Source of the DNA: Bradyrhizobium sp. ARR65
GTDB taxonomy: Bacteria; Pseudomonadota; Alphaproteobacteria; Rhizobiales; Xanthobacteraceae
DNA length: 64,000 bases
Direction of reading: 5' to 3'
Assembly (NCBI RefSeq): GCF_000472385.1
Contig: NZ_AWZU01000008.1
Coordinates: 146,536-210,535 of the forward strand
Positions 22,651-31,135 of the stretch are shown here, piece after piece; the stretch's first letter is position 1; each line of letters opens with the position of its first letter. The notes below the pieces were generated by a model. The model was not told the origin of the DNA, did not search any database, and saw only the letters and a list, made by a program, of their open reading frames with translations. The position numbers and the translations under genes are program-made.

Positions 22651-24977
22651 GGCTGGCGTCAAAGCCGGGATTTCTGCTGGTCGCCCAGCGCGAGTGTCGC
22701 TGGCTGTTTCACGATCGTGTGGCGCTGCTCTTGATCTTTGGCGTGCCGCTCTTTGCGTTCGTGGTTCTCACGACCGTGTTCAGCCATCCGGTTATCCGGG
22801 GCCTCGGCGTGACTGTCGTCGACGAGGATAAATCGGACGCTTCGCGTGCCCTGGTGGAATATGTCGCGGCGTCTCCGAGCCTGAAGATCGTAGACCGCTC
22901 CGGTACGCTGTCCACGGCCGTGCAGGATATACGCTCCGGCAAGGCGATCTCGGCAATCTATATCCGGCCGGATTTCGAGCGCGACCTGAAGGCCCAACGC
23001 CGCCCGCAGGTTGTCGGGTTCTACAACCAGCAGTTCCTGACGGCGGCCGGCTTTGCATCCTCGGGCCTGAGCGATGCGCTTTCCGCCGCGGCAGCGGTCG
23101 CGGCTCCCGCTAAGCGCGCAGCGCCTGCGGCAGCATCCATCGGAACGCTGGCCGGGGAGACCATTGCGCTTGTCAATCCGCAAAAGAACTACGCCCAGTT
23201 CCTGCTCCGTGCGCTGCTGCCGACGATCATCCATGTGGTGATCACGCTCGCCGCGGGCTATTCCGTCGGCTCCGAATTCCGCCGTCGCGACGCATCGACC
23301 TGGCTCGAAAGTGCCGGAGGCGATCCGGTCGTTGCGCTCGCCGGCAAGCTCGCGCCCCTGTTCGGCATCTTCTTCATCATCATGTTGGCCGAGCCGCTCT
23401 TCCTAGAAGGCGTACTGCAGATCCCCTTCAGAGGAGACCTGCCGTTGATGGTGGCCGCCGGCTCCCTCCTGATCGTTGCCTACCTGTCGCTGGGCGCCCT
23501 ATTGCAGCTCCTGGCCGGCGACCTAGCGACGGGCCTGGGACTTGCGGGCCTCGTTGCTTCTCCTGCATTCGGCTACGCCGGCGTCGGCTTCCCCACGGTC
23601 GGCATGAATCTGTTTGCGCAAGTCTGGAGCGCGATACTGCCGCTGCGCTGGTACATGGCCGTGTTGTTGGGACAAGCGGCACGGGGATTGCCGGTCTCGG
23701 ATTCTGCCATTCCCTTCGCGGCGCTTGCGGGCCTGACGGTGCTCTATGCTGGCCTCGCCTTGCTGCGCATGGCGAGCCTTAAGCGCAAGGGCTGGTTTGA
23801 GGCGGAGCGACCTGCCGAGCAATCAGAGAGAGGCCGCGCGCCACAAGGCGTCGGCGCCGCCTTCATGGCGGAGTGGCGGCGCGTGCTCGGAACGCGAAGC
23901 GCCTTCAGCCTCCTGTTCCTGGCACCCTTGGTGTACGGCATGTATTATCCGCAACCCTATCTGAACCAGATCCTTCGCAAGCTTCCCATTGCCGTCGTCG
24001 ACAACGACCTGAGCGATCTCAGCCGGCAGATCGTCGAGACGCTGGACGCGAGCGGGGCGTTGAACGTTGCGGTCCGCGCCCGTACACTCGCCGAGGCGCG
24101 CACTGCAATCGATCGTGGGAAGGCCTTTGCCGCAGTCGAAATCCCGCCAGATACCGAGCGCGACGTGCTCAAGGGCATCACCGATCACATTCCGATCTAT
24201 GCGGATGCCACCTACCTGTTCATATTCAGATCGGCCGCAAGCGGGGTCGCCACGGCCATCGGAACACTGACGTCCGAGCTGGTTTCGCGAGGCGCACGCT
24301 CGGATGGAAGCCTTGTCAAGGCGAAGCTGGCGAGTTCGAGCCCGGCGGACGTTCTACTGCAGCCGATCTTCAACCCCGTGGGCGGCTACGCAAGCTACAT
24401 CGTCCCAGCCGCGTTTGTGCTGATCTTGCAGCAAACGCTTCTGATCGGTGCGGCGATATTGACTCGTACTGCGCTGGCGACCGGGGGTGGAGCTGTCGCG
24501 GGCGTGCTCGGCCGCGGCGTCGCCCATCTGACGATTTACCTTCCGGCGCTCGCGCTTTATCTCATCGTTCTGCCGCGCATGTATGGTTTTTCAACACTCG
24601 GGCATCTTCCACAACTCCTCGCGCTTGCCACCGTCTTCTTGCTTGCGACGAGCTTCATGGGGCAAGCCGTCGGCGCCTGGTTCACGCGGCCGGAAAATGC
24701 GACCATCCTGCTTTTGGCAACGAGCCTGCCTCAATTCTTCTCCGCCGGCTTCGCATGGCCGCGCGAAGCAATCCCCGACGCGGCCATCGCACTGGGCCAA
24801 CTGTTCCCCGCCGACTTCGCGATTGACGGCCTCGTGCGCATCAACCAGCTCGGCGCCAGCATCTGGGAGGTCGCGCATGATTGGCTTGGACTGTGGTGTC
24901 TGGCGCTCGCCTATTTCGTGCTCGCCGTGATCTCGGCGCTCGCCGTCAAGAGAGGGCAGCGACATGCGCAAAGTTAG
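22647..24977 (+). CDS. Tandem-fused ABC-2 type transporter permease
   Basis: A 776-residue protein made of two ABC-2 permease units joined head to tail (about 1-385 and 400-776). Each unit begins with a cytoplasmic lead and a helix (LLLIFGVPLFAFVVL; FSLLFLAPLVYGMYY). A periplasmic domain with the family's VVDEDKSDASRALVEY or VVDNDLSDLSRQIVET follows, then a five-helix membrane bundle. Such permeases normally form homo- or heterodimers with an ATPase. A fusion would supply both halves in one chain. No ATP-binding gene lies within the operon. It overlaps both flanking membrane-fusion genes. Likely function is drug, lipid or metabolite export. Confidence 0.85.
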   Translation: MRLASKPGFLLVAQRECRWLFHDRVALLLIFGVPLFAFVVLTTVFSHPVIRGLGVTVVDEDKSDASRALVEYVAASPSLKIVDRSGTLSTAVQDIRSGKAISAIYIRPDFERDLKAQRRPQVVGFYNQQFLTAAGFASSGLSDALSAAAAVAAPAKRAAPAAASIGTLAGETIALVNPQKNYAQFLLRALLPTIIHVVITLAAGYSVGSEFRRRDASTWLESAGGDPVVALAGKLAPLFGIFFIIMLAEPLFLEGVLQIPFRGDLPLMVAAGSLLIVAYLSLGALLQLLAGDLATGLGLAGLVASPAFGYAGVGFPTVGMNLFAQVWSAILPLRWYMAVLLGQAARGLPVSDSAIPFAALAGLTVLYAGLALLRMASLKRKGWFEAERPAEQSERGRAPQGVGAAFMAEWRRVLGTRSAFSLLFLAPLVYGMYYPQPYLNQILRKLPIAVVDNDLSDLSRQIVETLDASGALNVAVRARTLAEARTAIDRGKAFAAVEIPPDTERDVLKGITDHIPIYADATYLFIFRSAASGVATAIGTLTSELVSRGARSDGSLVKAKLASSSPADVLLQPIFNPVGGYASYIVPAAFVLILQQTLLIGAAILTRTALATGGGAVAGVLGRGVAHLTIYLPALALYLIVLPRMYGFSTLGHLPQLLALATVFLLATSFMGQAVGAWFTRPENATILLLATSLPQFFSAGFAWPREAIPDAAIALGQLFPADFAIDGLVRINQLGASIWEVAHDWLGLWCLALAYFVLAVISALAVKRGQRHAQS

Positions 24978-25935
24978 GCGCGCCGCCATCGCTTCGATCG
25001 CACTCGTGCTCGTCGCGGGCGTTCTGATCTATTCCATGCACCGTTCCGGATCGCCAGCCCCAGTCGTCGGCGTCGTGCGGGCGACCGAGGTCAGGGTGGA
25101 GCCGGAGGTGAACGGTCAGCTCATGTCGATTGTGGTTAAGAAGGGCGCGCAGGTTCACGCCGGCGATGTCCTGGCGAGGCTCTCCGCGGTGGAGCTGACG
25201 GCACAGGTGGATCAGGCGCATGCCGCGCTGGCGTCAGCAACCGCGAACCGCAACAACGTCTATGCTGGCGTGCGTCGTGAACAGGTCGCCTCTCTGAAAG
25301 CTGCAATCGCCAAGGCAAGCGCCCGGCTCGACTACACGCTGGCCCAGCTCACGAGAACCAACACGTTGGCACGTCAGAGCTTTGTGTCGCAACAAGCGCT
25401 TGACCAAGCCGAAAACGACGCTGCGAGCGCACGTGCCGATGTGGCGGAGGCGCAGGCGAACTACGATGCGGCCGTAGCGGGCCCGACCCGGGAGGAACGC
25501 GCGGTCGCCGACGCGCAGGTGCAAGCCGCCGCCGCCGCGGTCGCGGTTCTTGAGCGGCGGCTCAACAAGATGGTCTTGCGCGCTCCGGCCGACGGTGTCG
25601 TCAGCGTCATCGCTGCAGAAGTGGGCGAGAACGTTCGCGCGGGTCAACCGGTCCTGATGGTCGAGGCGGCTGGCAAGCAATGGCTTTCGTTCAATGTACG
25701 CGAAGACCATCTCGGTGGTCTCACGATCGGATCAACAGTCGGCGTGATGCGGAACGATGACGATGTCGCGATCAAGAGCGCGATCACCGAACTGCGGCCG
25801 CTCGGCGTCTTTGCAACCTGGCAGGCCGAGCGGGTGATTGCCGATCACGACCGCAATACGCTGCGCTTGCGTCTTGACCCGCAGGAAGAGGCGGCAGTCC
25901 TCGAGCCAGGTATGACGGTTTGGATCAGGCATTGA
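24964..25935 (+). CDS. Second HlyD-type membrane-fusion protein
   Basis: A 323-residue adaptor with an N-terminal anchor helix (AAIASIALVLVAGVLIYSM), lipoyl-like half-motifs (VEPEVNGQLMSIVVKKGAQV and LRAPADGVVSVIAAEVGENV) and a central coiled-coil hairpin. A beta-barrel segment around WLSFNVREDHLGGLTIG follows. It overlaps the fused permease gene by 14 bases. It resembles the first adaptor of this operon in plan but not closely in sequence, so the exporter may use a mixed adaptor ring. No outer-membrane TolC-like gene is nearby. Confidence 0.85.
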   Translation: MRKVRRAAIASIALVLVAGVLIYSMHRSGSPAPVVGVVRATEVRVEPEVNGQLMSIVVKKGAQVHAGDVLARLSAVELTAQVDQAHAALASATANRNNVYAGVRREQVASLKAAIAKASARLDYTLAQLTRTNTLARQSFVSQQALDQAENDAASARADVAEAQANYDAAVAGPTREERAVADAQVQAAAAAVAVLERRLNKMVLRAPADGVVSVIAAEVGENVRAGQPVLMVEAAGKQWLSFNVREDHLGGLTIGSTVGVMRNDDDVAIKSAITELRPLGVFATWQAERVIADHDRNTLRLRLDPQEEAAVLEPGMTVWIRH

Positions 25936-26916
25936 CAACAAAGTACCGATCGTCTGTTCCATAACGGTCAGTGGCGTACTTTGCGCCTGACTACGCTCGA
26001 GGGCAGAAATTCGCGGCAAATCGTGGTTTAGCGTAGAAAATCGTGGCTCGTGGTAGCGGGGGAGCGCTACGGCCTTTCCCCACACCAACAAAAGCTACGA
26101 TACTCCAATCCTTCGCATAAGTTATTCCTCACGCATCAGAGCGAGCGCAGCTTTACGCTCCTAAATTGGGTCAGCGCCGCAGCCACCGTCGAGCCACGAA
26201 TTGATGATGCTCGGCTAAAGCGCGCTCTTATGGTCGTCATCAAAGTCCAGCAGTCGGAGCCAGCTTCCACCAGCCGACGATCCAGAGCTTACAGTGCAAT
26301 ATGGCGAGGACTGCCTTCGCGCCATGATGAGTAGTTTTGGGACGCAAGCGGCAATCAAGGTCAGCTTTTCCAGGACGCGGCCGTATTTGGATAGATGCTT
26401 GGCGCGCCATTTCGGTCCGGGACCACCCATCTAATGCGCACCTACGGCCGGTATTTCCTGTCCGCTTCGGAATGGTCATACGCGAAAGCTGCGCGATGAG
26501 TGAGCAATCCTCGAGTGAAAATGACGACGGGTCATCACGGTGATGCCATTCGACAGACGCCTGCTGAATGGGCCCTGCATGCTGGCCGCCGTGGTCCAAG
26601 GCGACAATTTCGGTCCACAAAACTGCCTGAGAACGAGGTGCCTAGGGGTGCCCTTGGCTGCGGTTAAGGACTGAGATTGATACGCACGCTGGCCAACAGG
26701 CGTCTCATCATTCGTGCAGAAGGCTAGCGCGCGGACCCTGCGCAGATTGCCGAGGCCCTGAATGCACGCGGGCATCCGTGAAGAATGTGATTGACTGCGC
26801 GTGGGCGAAAGGTTGTCTTCGAATGGCTGATAGCTTCTTGCACCCTGCGTTCGCGAGAGACTGACGCAAGGATTATCAGCAGGTGGCCTGTGACCATTGA
26901 ACATGAAGAAGAGGAC
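25936..26916. other. Low-coding accessory stretch
   Basis: About 980 bases after the efflux operon without a recognisable gene. Open frames on both strands are short and lack family signatures. An 8-bp inverted repeat, CAAAGTAC at 25939-25946 and GTACTTTG at 25976-25983, lies just after the last adaptor gene with a 29-base spacer. The rest may be old mobile-element debris, but no transposase could be identified. Confidence 0.45.
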
Positions 26917-27150
26917 ATGAACAGTAACAGCCTCGTGCGCGAAACTTCCAATTATGTGCTGTGGCCATATGTGGTGGCGATGGCAATCGAGGATGAGATA
27001 GCGGCCGAAGTGACGGCGATGGCAATGGGCTGGGTGCCAGTGGACCGTAAGGACGGTACTACGATTTGGGTTCGCTCAAAGGACATCGGTCTCGATGAGG
27101 TGCCATACTGCGATACGGCGCTTGAAGTAGTTCGCACCTACACACACTGA
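26917..27150 (+). CDS. Hypothetical small acidic protein
   Basis: A 77-residue open frame starting at ATG 26917 behind a good GAAGAGGA ribosome site. It is rich in Val, Ala, Asp and Glu, contains the tract MAIEDEIAAEVTAMAMGWVP and has no signal peptide or known motif. It is not recognised. The start context and even composition make it a reasonable gene, but it has no operon partner. Confidence 0.4.
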   Translation: MNSNSLVRETSNYVLWPYVVAMAIEDEIAAEVTAMAMGWVPVDRKDGTTIWVRSKDIGLDEVPYCDTALEVVRTYTH

Positions 27151-27196
27151 GAACACTGCAGCTCACCAACTCGACCGTTTTCTCAAGCGGATTTTA

Positions 27197-27346
27197 ATGG
27201 CCGTGCTGGTCGCACCCCTAGTTGGCTGCGGCGCCGAGCATAATACGTCCCGACTAGGGGGGGGGGTCACGAACAAAGAAGGGCTCGCGGAGAACTCAAA
27301 GTTCGCTGCAAGCCCCGATTCAACTTCAGCGCGCGTTGGTCGATAG
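27197..27346 (+). CDS. Possible small lipoprotein with a poly-G tract
   Basis: A 49-residue open frame beginning MAVLVAPLVGCGAEHNTSR. The hydrophobic start followed by LVGC resembles a lipobox, and the frame is open upstream with KRIL before it, so the true start may be earlier. A run of ten G (27257-27266) lies within codons 21-24. Such a tract is prone to slippage and could switch the frame. There is no family match, and coding status is uncertain. Confidence 0.3.
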   Translation: MAVLVAPLVGCGAEHNTSRLGGGVTNKEGLAENSKFAASPDSTSARVGR

Positions 27347-27431
27347 AGAGGATCGTGGTTATGAGCGGTCTGCTGCAGGTGCCGCATGCGGCGGCGACCG
27401 GGGCAATGTGTCCCACTTAGGTAAGCAGACA

Positions 27432-27461
27432 GCAAAACCCGCCGGCGACGGCGGGTTTTGC
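27432..27461. terminator. Bidirectional intrinsic terminator
   Basis: A perfect 13-bp stem (GCAAAACCCGCCG with CGGCGGGTTTTGC) around the loop GCGA. Each strand has the GC-rich core flanked by A4 and T4. It lies 18 bases past the stop of the minus-strand nucleotidyltransferase module (27480) and downstream of the plus-strand small ORFs, so it can serve both directions. Confidence 0.85.
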
Positions 27462-27479
27462 GCTTCAGGGGCTCGCCTT

Positions 27480-27797
27480 TCAGGTTGGTTTCGATTTGGG
27501 ATCTTCGATTCCGATTTCCGAGGCATAGGCGTCGAAGTCCGCTATCCGATCCGCAGCTTCCAGCATCTTCTTCAAGGAGTCCGGATTGCCGTAGATCGCC
27601 AACCGATCCTCGAAGCTTTCGTCGAGGGTTATCCCGCGTGCTCGAGCCCTCTCGATGATCGCCTTCGCAAGTTCGCGCGTTGCGCCATCTGGTGCTGGAC
27701 CGGAAGGCTGCTCAACCTTGAACTCGATGCTCTCGTCCGCCAGGGGCGTTTCGGTGACGAAGTCGCGCCTCGACATCGCCGCGACACGCTCAGACAC
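27480..27797 (-). CDS. Hypothetical protein, third gene of nucleotidyltransferase module
   Basis: A 105-residue protein starting with GTG at 27797, overlapping the end of the preceding open frame by eight bases. It is acidic and helical in composition, with SRRDFVTETPLADESIEF near the start and ERARARGITLDESFEDR in the middle. No known domain was recognised. Its tight overlap with the nucleotidyltransferase frames implies translation coupling and a joint function, for instance as a partner or antitoxin. That is inference from arrangement only. A strong terminator follows. Confidence 0.6.
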   Translation of the reverse strand: MSERVAAMSRRDFVTETPLADESIEFKVEQPSGPAPDGATRELAKAIIERARARGITLDESFEDRLAIYGNPDSLKKMLEAADRIADFDAYASEIGIEDPKSKPT

Positions 27798-28298
27798 CCG
27801 GCCCTTGAATGGCTCGCAAGGCGGCTTCGATGTGCTGAAGATCGACCTTAACTTTGCCTCTCGGAGTCTGCTTCGTCAGACGCAGACCTTCGAGATCGAG
27901 CACGTTGATCGGGCCCCAATTCGTCGAAGTGCGCCGGATGTGCGGTTTGAGGTCGTCGTAGGTCAGGCCGCATGCCTTCGGCAGAACGTCGACGACGAAC
28001 TCGTCGATCACCCGGATCACTCCTGGGCCGCTCGGTCCGGCGGCGTCTCTCATCGTCGGTCGTCGGCGGTCTCGAAAAGCTCCTTGGCCGCACCATCCGG
28101 AAGCTCGCTCAGCGCCGCGATCCAGCGCCGGTTGTTTTCCGGATCCGTCGGGACGAGAATGTCGACGTCGCCGGTCTGGCGCGTCAGTCCGTTGAAAGAA
28201 AGTGCGTAGCCTCCGACGAGAACGTACTCCGCGCCGTGCTTCTCCAAGAGTTCGACAAGACGGAAAACGTCGCGCCACCCTGCATTCCGGGCACGCAT
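27790..28298 (-). CDS. Nucleotidyltransferase-fold protein, split by an ATGA junction
   Basis: Two open frames together read as one nucleotidyltransferase-like protein. The first (28298 to 28050) has HGAEYVLVGGYALSFNGL and the metal motif GDVDILV. The second (about 28060 to 27790) has VIRVIDEFVVDVLPKACGL and the usual C-terminal VLDLEGLRLTKQTPRGK. The first ends in TGA overlapping an ATG of the second (ATGA). Either a single frameshift split the gene or the two halves are made by coupled translation. ATG 28298 is preferred, 22 bases after the upstream small gene; ATG 28385 is also in frame. Related proteins modify nucleotides or act in toxin-antitoxin-like pairs. Confidence 0.62.
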
Positions 28299-28320
28299 CT
28301 CGCCGTCGGAAGGACCGACC

Positions 28321-28587
28321 TCAGCGGGGCTTTGGGCCGAATCCGGTCCGACCAGCCAATTCCAGATTTCTTTCAACCGTCGCATCGACAGCCCACCGCT
28401 CCGCGTCCCGATTCGCCTCCTCATGAGACCGATATCGGTACACACCCTTCGGCGCCATCCGCGGAGCGGCCATCGCGATCTCCTGGCTGGCCGGAAGGTC
28501 CGCCTCCGACGGTCCCTTCAGGCTCGGCATTGGCATCGTTCTCTTTCGGATCACGCGCATGGGCTTCCCGACCAGCTGGAATGGCAT
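28321..28587 (-). CDS. Small protein preceding nucleotidyltransferase gene
   Basis: An 88-residue basic protein with the segment APKGVYRYRSHEEANRDAER. This resembles small proteins commonly encoded just before nucleotidyltransferase-domain genes in bacteria (a VYRFRSHEEA-type motif). The start at 28587 or an internal ATG at 28560 is uncertain. It lies immediately upstream of the nucleotidyltransferase frames on the same strand, and the pair recurs in other genomes as I recall it. The function is unknown; antitoxin or substrate-adaptor roles are speculation. Confidence 0.6.
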   Translation of the reverse strand: MPFQLVGKPMRVIRKRTMPMPSLKGPSEADLPASQEIAMAAPRMAPKGVYRYRSHEEANRDAERWAVDATVERNLELAGRTGFGPKPR

Positions 28588-29290
28588 CTGCGCCGTAAAA
28601 TATAGGCAATTGGCCGGAAATTCGAAAGAGATGAAAGTCTGGATAGATGGTCTGCAGGGCGCAGATCAGGTGAAGCCAGAGGCAATGTTCGCCCCACGGT
28701 ACCAGGCGCCTGCATCGACGCAATATGGCCTTCGGAAACGCAGGGAACGCTGTTTTACCGGAATTTCGCGGTTGACAGCGGAGTTTCATTCCAAGGGATG
28801 TATTTTCCCGGCAGTCCTCAGCTTACGGCTCGCTGCCGGAATCCAGCGTCTGCAATCTCATTTGGAGAGAAGCTAGGGACGTACTTCGGCCGGCGCTGCA
28901 GTGGGCACCCAGGTCTTCCCACATCGCTTGGGTGGTCTCAATCGAGGAAACGATTCTTAAAACTCACGACCATAGCATTAGCCTCTGCGTTCGCACTCTT
29001 CAGTACGTTCGCATACTCGCGAACACAGTTCGTCATAAGCCGAGCGTCACTTTGCATTGGGGTATACCGCACGCGACGTGAGCGGCGCGATGAAAGGGGC
29101 GAATGCGCTTCGCGTTCAATGGAAATAGAAATTGCCTCCGGGCTGGCGCCCGCCCCTTGGGGCGTGCCCCTGTCCGTCTCTTGCTTCTCGCCGCTCTCCA
29201 GAACACCGGCCCGCAGCCACAGCCCGATGAGCCGTAGGATGCGAGGACAACACGCCGGACTTGGCCAGAGCGGCGATGACGTAGCTGGGA
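28588..29290. other. Intergenic region with a possible remnant of a small exported protein
   Basis: About 700 bases without an intact gene. On the plus strand near 28948-29040 the frame reads FLKLTTIALASAFALFST, like the signal peptide of small Bradyrhizobium exported proteins. It has no ATG at the expected place, where ACG is found, and the frame degenerates soon after. This is probably a dead gene fragment. Nothing else was recognised. Confidence 0.35.
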
Positions 29291-30337
29291 TCAGCCGAAC
29301 ACGTCCTGCAGCACACCTTCGCGGACCACGGCCACACCGTCGAGTTCGATCGTGGTCCCCATCATGGGTAGATCGAAATGCCCCGCTGTGTATCGACCGG
29401 CGAACTCGTTGGCGCCCGTGGAGAACAGGAAATTGCCGGAAACGGCACGCAGCTCCGTGCCGTTGGTGTCACGCTGATCATACATCGATAGTGCCTCATA
29501 GCGCGCACCGGGATTCATGCCAAAGCCGACATGCGATACCGCGTAGGCTTCGCGGTCTCCCCAAGCCGCCAGATAGGCCCGCATCATGGCCGCATCGGCG
29601 CCCTCACCTTCGAGATCGGTCACATAGTCATTCTTCAGCGTCATTTTGACCGGCGAGGTCAGATAGCGCTTGAAGGTCAGATTGATGTCGCCAGGCGCCA
29701 TCACCACCGTACCGTTGACGGTCCCGCTCTTTGGAAAGCTCACGACGATGCCGCCCGGCCAATGTGCCAGCGTACCCGGTTTGTCGGTCCACCCCCACAC
29801 GCCCACAGTCGAGGCACCCATCATATCGACGTCGAGCTCGGTCCCGGCCTTGGAGGTGATGCGCATCCGCTTCGTCGCACGTAGCATCTTCGCCGCCGCT
29901 CGTACTCGCTTTTCCAGTGCAGGATCGGGAACCATGCGTTCAAGTGCTTCGGGGTGTTCGTTGGAAATCACCAGGATGCGGGAGCCTGCTTTGAGGATTT
30001 CCGGGGTCTCCGGCGCGTGCATCAAGCCTTCGATGGTGCAATCCACCACGAACCCGGCCTGCTGCAAGGCAGTTACGACTGGAAAAAGCCGCTGGATCGC
30101 CTCGCTCGCGCCCGTCGAACGAACTGGAACCACATGCCTGTTGCGCGGCGTCGGCACCACGAGGTGGAATGGCCTTGCTCCCATTCGCTGCAGCGCAAGC
30201 TCGGCCAAGTGCACATTAAGGGCTCGGGATTGCGTTTCAGATAGGATGGCGGCGACATCGCCCGATTTGACGGCGCAGCGTTCGAAAATCTCGCAGAACG
30301 CGTCGATCCACTTCGCTTCGATGCGATCCGCTAGCAT
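29291..30337 (-). CDS. NicX-like ring-cleavage dioxygenase / M29-like aminopeptidase family protein
   Basis: A 348-residue protein of the family containing 2,5-dihydroxypyridine 5,6-dioxygenase (NicX), often auto-annotated as leucyl aminopeptidase. Its putative iron ligands are His269 in YAVSHVGFGMNPGA and His320 with Asp322 in GRYTAGHFDLP. Their spacing is nearly that recalled for Pseudomonas NicX (His265, His318, Asp320). NicX opens the pyridine ring to N-formylmaleamate. ATG 30337 follows a GGAGGAG site. It is the last gene of the operon with an SsuABC-type importer and an IlvD/Edd dehydratase. A peptidase-like role cannot be excluded. Confidence 0.7.
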   Translation of the reverse strand: MLADRIEAKWIDAFCEIFERCAVKSGDVAAILSETQSRALNVHLAELALQRMGARPFHLVVPTPRNRHVVPVRSTGASEAIQRLFPVVTALQQAGFVVDCTIEGLMHAPETPEILKAGSRILVISNEHPEALERMVPDPALEKRVRAAAKMLRATKRMRITSKAGTELDVDMMGASTVGVWGWTDKPGTLAHWPGGIVVSFPKSGTVNGTVVMAPGDINLTFKRYLTSPVKMTLKNDYVTDLEGEGADAAMMRAYLAAWGDREAYAVSHVGFGMNPGARYEALSMYDQRDTNGTELRAVSGNFLFSTGANEFAGRYTAGHFDLPMMGTTIELDGVAVVREGVLQDVFG

Positions 30338-30367
30338 GCTCTCTCCTCCACTTCCAAGAGTCTCTCG

Positions 30368-31135
30368 TCAGACTTCAGGGAATCCCCGCAACAGATACGA
30401 TCGCGCTGCCTGCAGCAAGCCGTTGAGGATCAATCCAAGCAGCGAGATCGTGATCAGCGGCACGAACATATCTACGGCCTGAAAGGTCCGCGCAGCCGTG
30501 ACGAGAACGTGTCCGAGGCCATCCGTCGAGGTAATCATCTCGGCCAGGAATACCACGATGCAGGAAATGACAAGGCCGATGCGGCAGCCCGTCAGGATCG
30601 ATGGTGCGGCCGCCGGCAACACCACCTTGTACAGGATTTCGCGCCGCGGCGTTCCCGCCGCCATCGCCGACCAGATCAGTTTCTGCTCGACGGTCGAGGC
30701 ACCGGAATAGGTCGAGAGCAGGATCGGAAACAGCGCATCGGCGGCGACAAGCGTGATCTTCGATTCATGACCGAAGCCGAGCAGCAGCAGGAGCGCGGGA
30801 TAGAGCGCCACCTTCGGCAGCGGGGCCAAGACCCGCGCCATCGGGCGCACCACGGCATCGATCGACGGGCTCGCGGCCGCCGCGAGCCCGAGCGGTACTC
30901 CGAGGATCACGGCGATGGAAAATCCGGCGAAAAGCCGAAACAGCGTGGTCAGGATCTCCTGGTCGAAGCTCGCGCTCCCGAGCTGCTGCATCAAATGCGC
31001 AAATACACGGCCCGGCGACGGCAGCAGCGTCACCGGCGCCAAGCCGAATGAGACCAAGGCCTGCCAGACTGCGAGCAATAGCGCGATCGGGATCACGCCG
31101 AGCAGGAGTTCCGTCGCGAGGACCCGCCTCTTCAT
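30368..31135 (-). CDS. SsuC/TauC-type ABC transporter permease
   Basis: A 255-residue inner-membrane permease of the nitrate/sulfonate/taurine family with about six helices and the coupling-loop region WSAMAAGTPRREILYKVVLP. The stretch LPAAAPSILTGCRIGLVISC follows, typical for the family. ATG 31135 overlaps the stop of the upstream permease (ATGA); a longer in-frame start at 31174 is possible. It pairs with the upstream permease, suggesting a heterodimeric channel driven by the ATPase encoded at 31911-32753. Confidence 0.87.
   Translation of the reverse strand: MKRRVLATELLLGVIPIALLLAVWQALVSFGLAPVTLLPSPGRVFAHLMQQLGSASFDQEILTTLFRLFAGFSIAVILGVPLGLAAAASPSIDAVVRPMARVLAPLPKVALYPALLLLLGFGHESKITLVAADALFPILLSTYSGASTVEQKLIWSAMAAGTPRREILYKVVLPAAAPSILTGCRIGLVISCIVVFLAEMITSTDGLGHVLVTAARTFQAVDMFVPLITISLLGLILNGLLQAARSYLLRGFPEV

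Noticed and set aside
21580..22662. Minus-strand open frame of 360 codons
   Set aside because: It is antisense to the first HlyD-type gene, whose protein has a membrane anchor, lipoyl halves and coiled coil.
26215..26620. Minus-strand frames as a transposase fragment
   Set aside because: No catalytic or family motif could be recognised, and composition alone is not enough.
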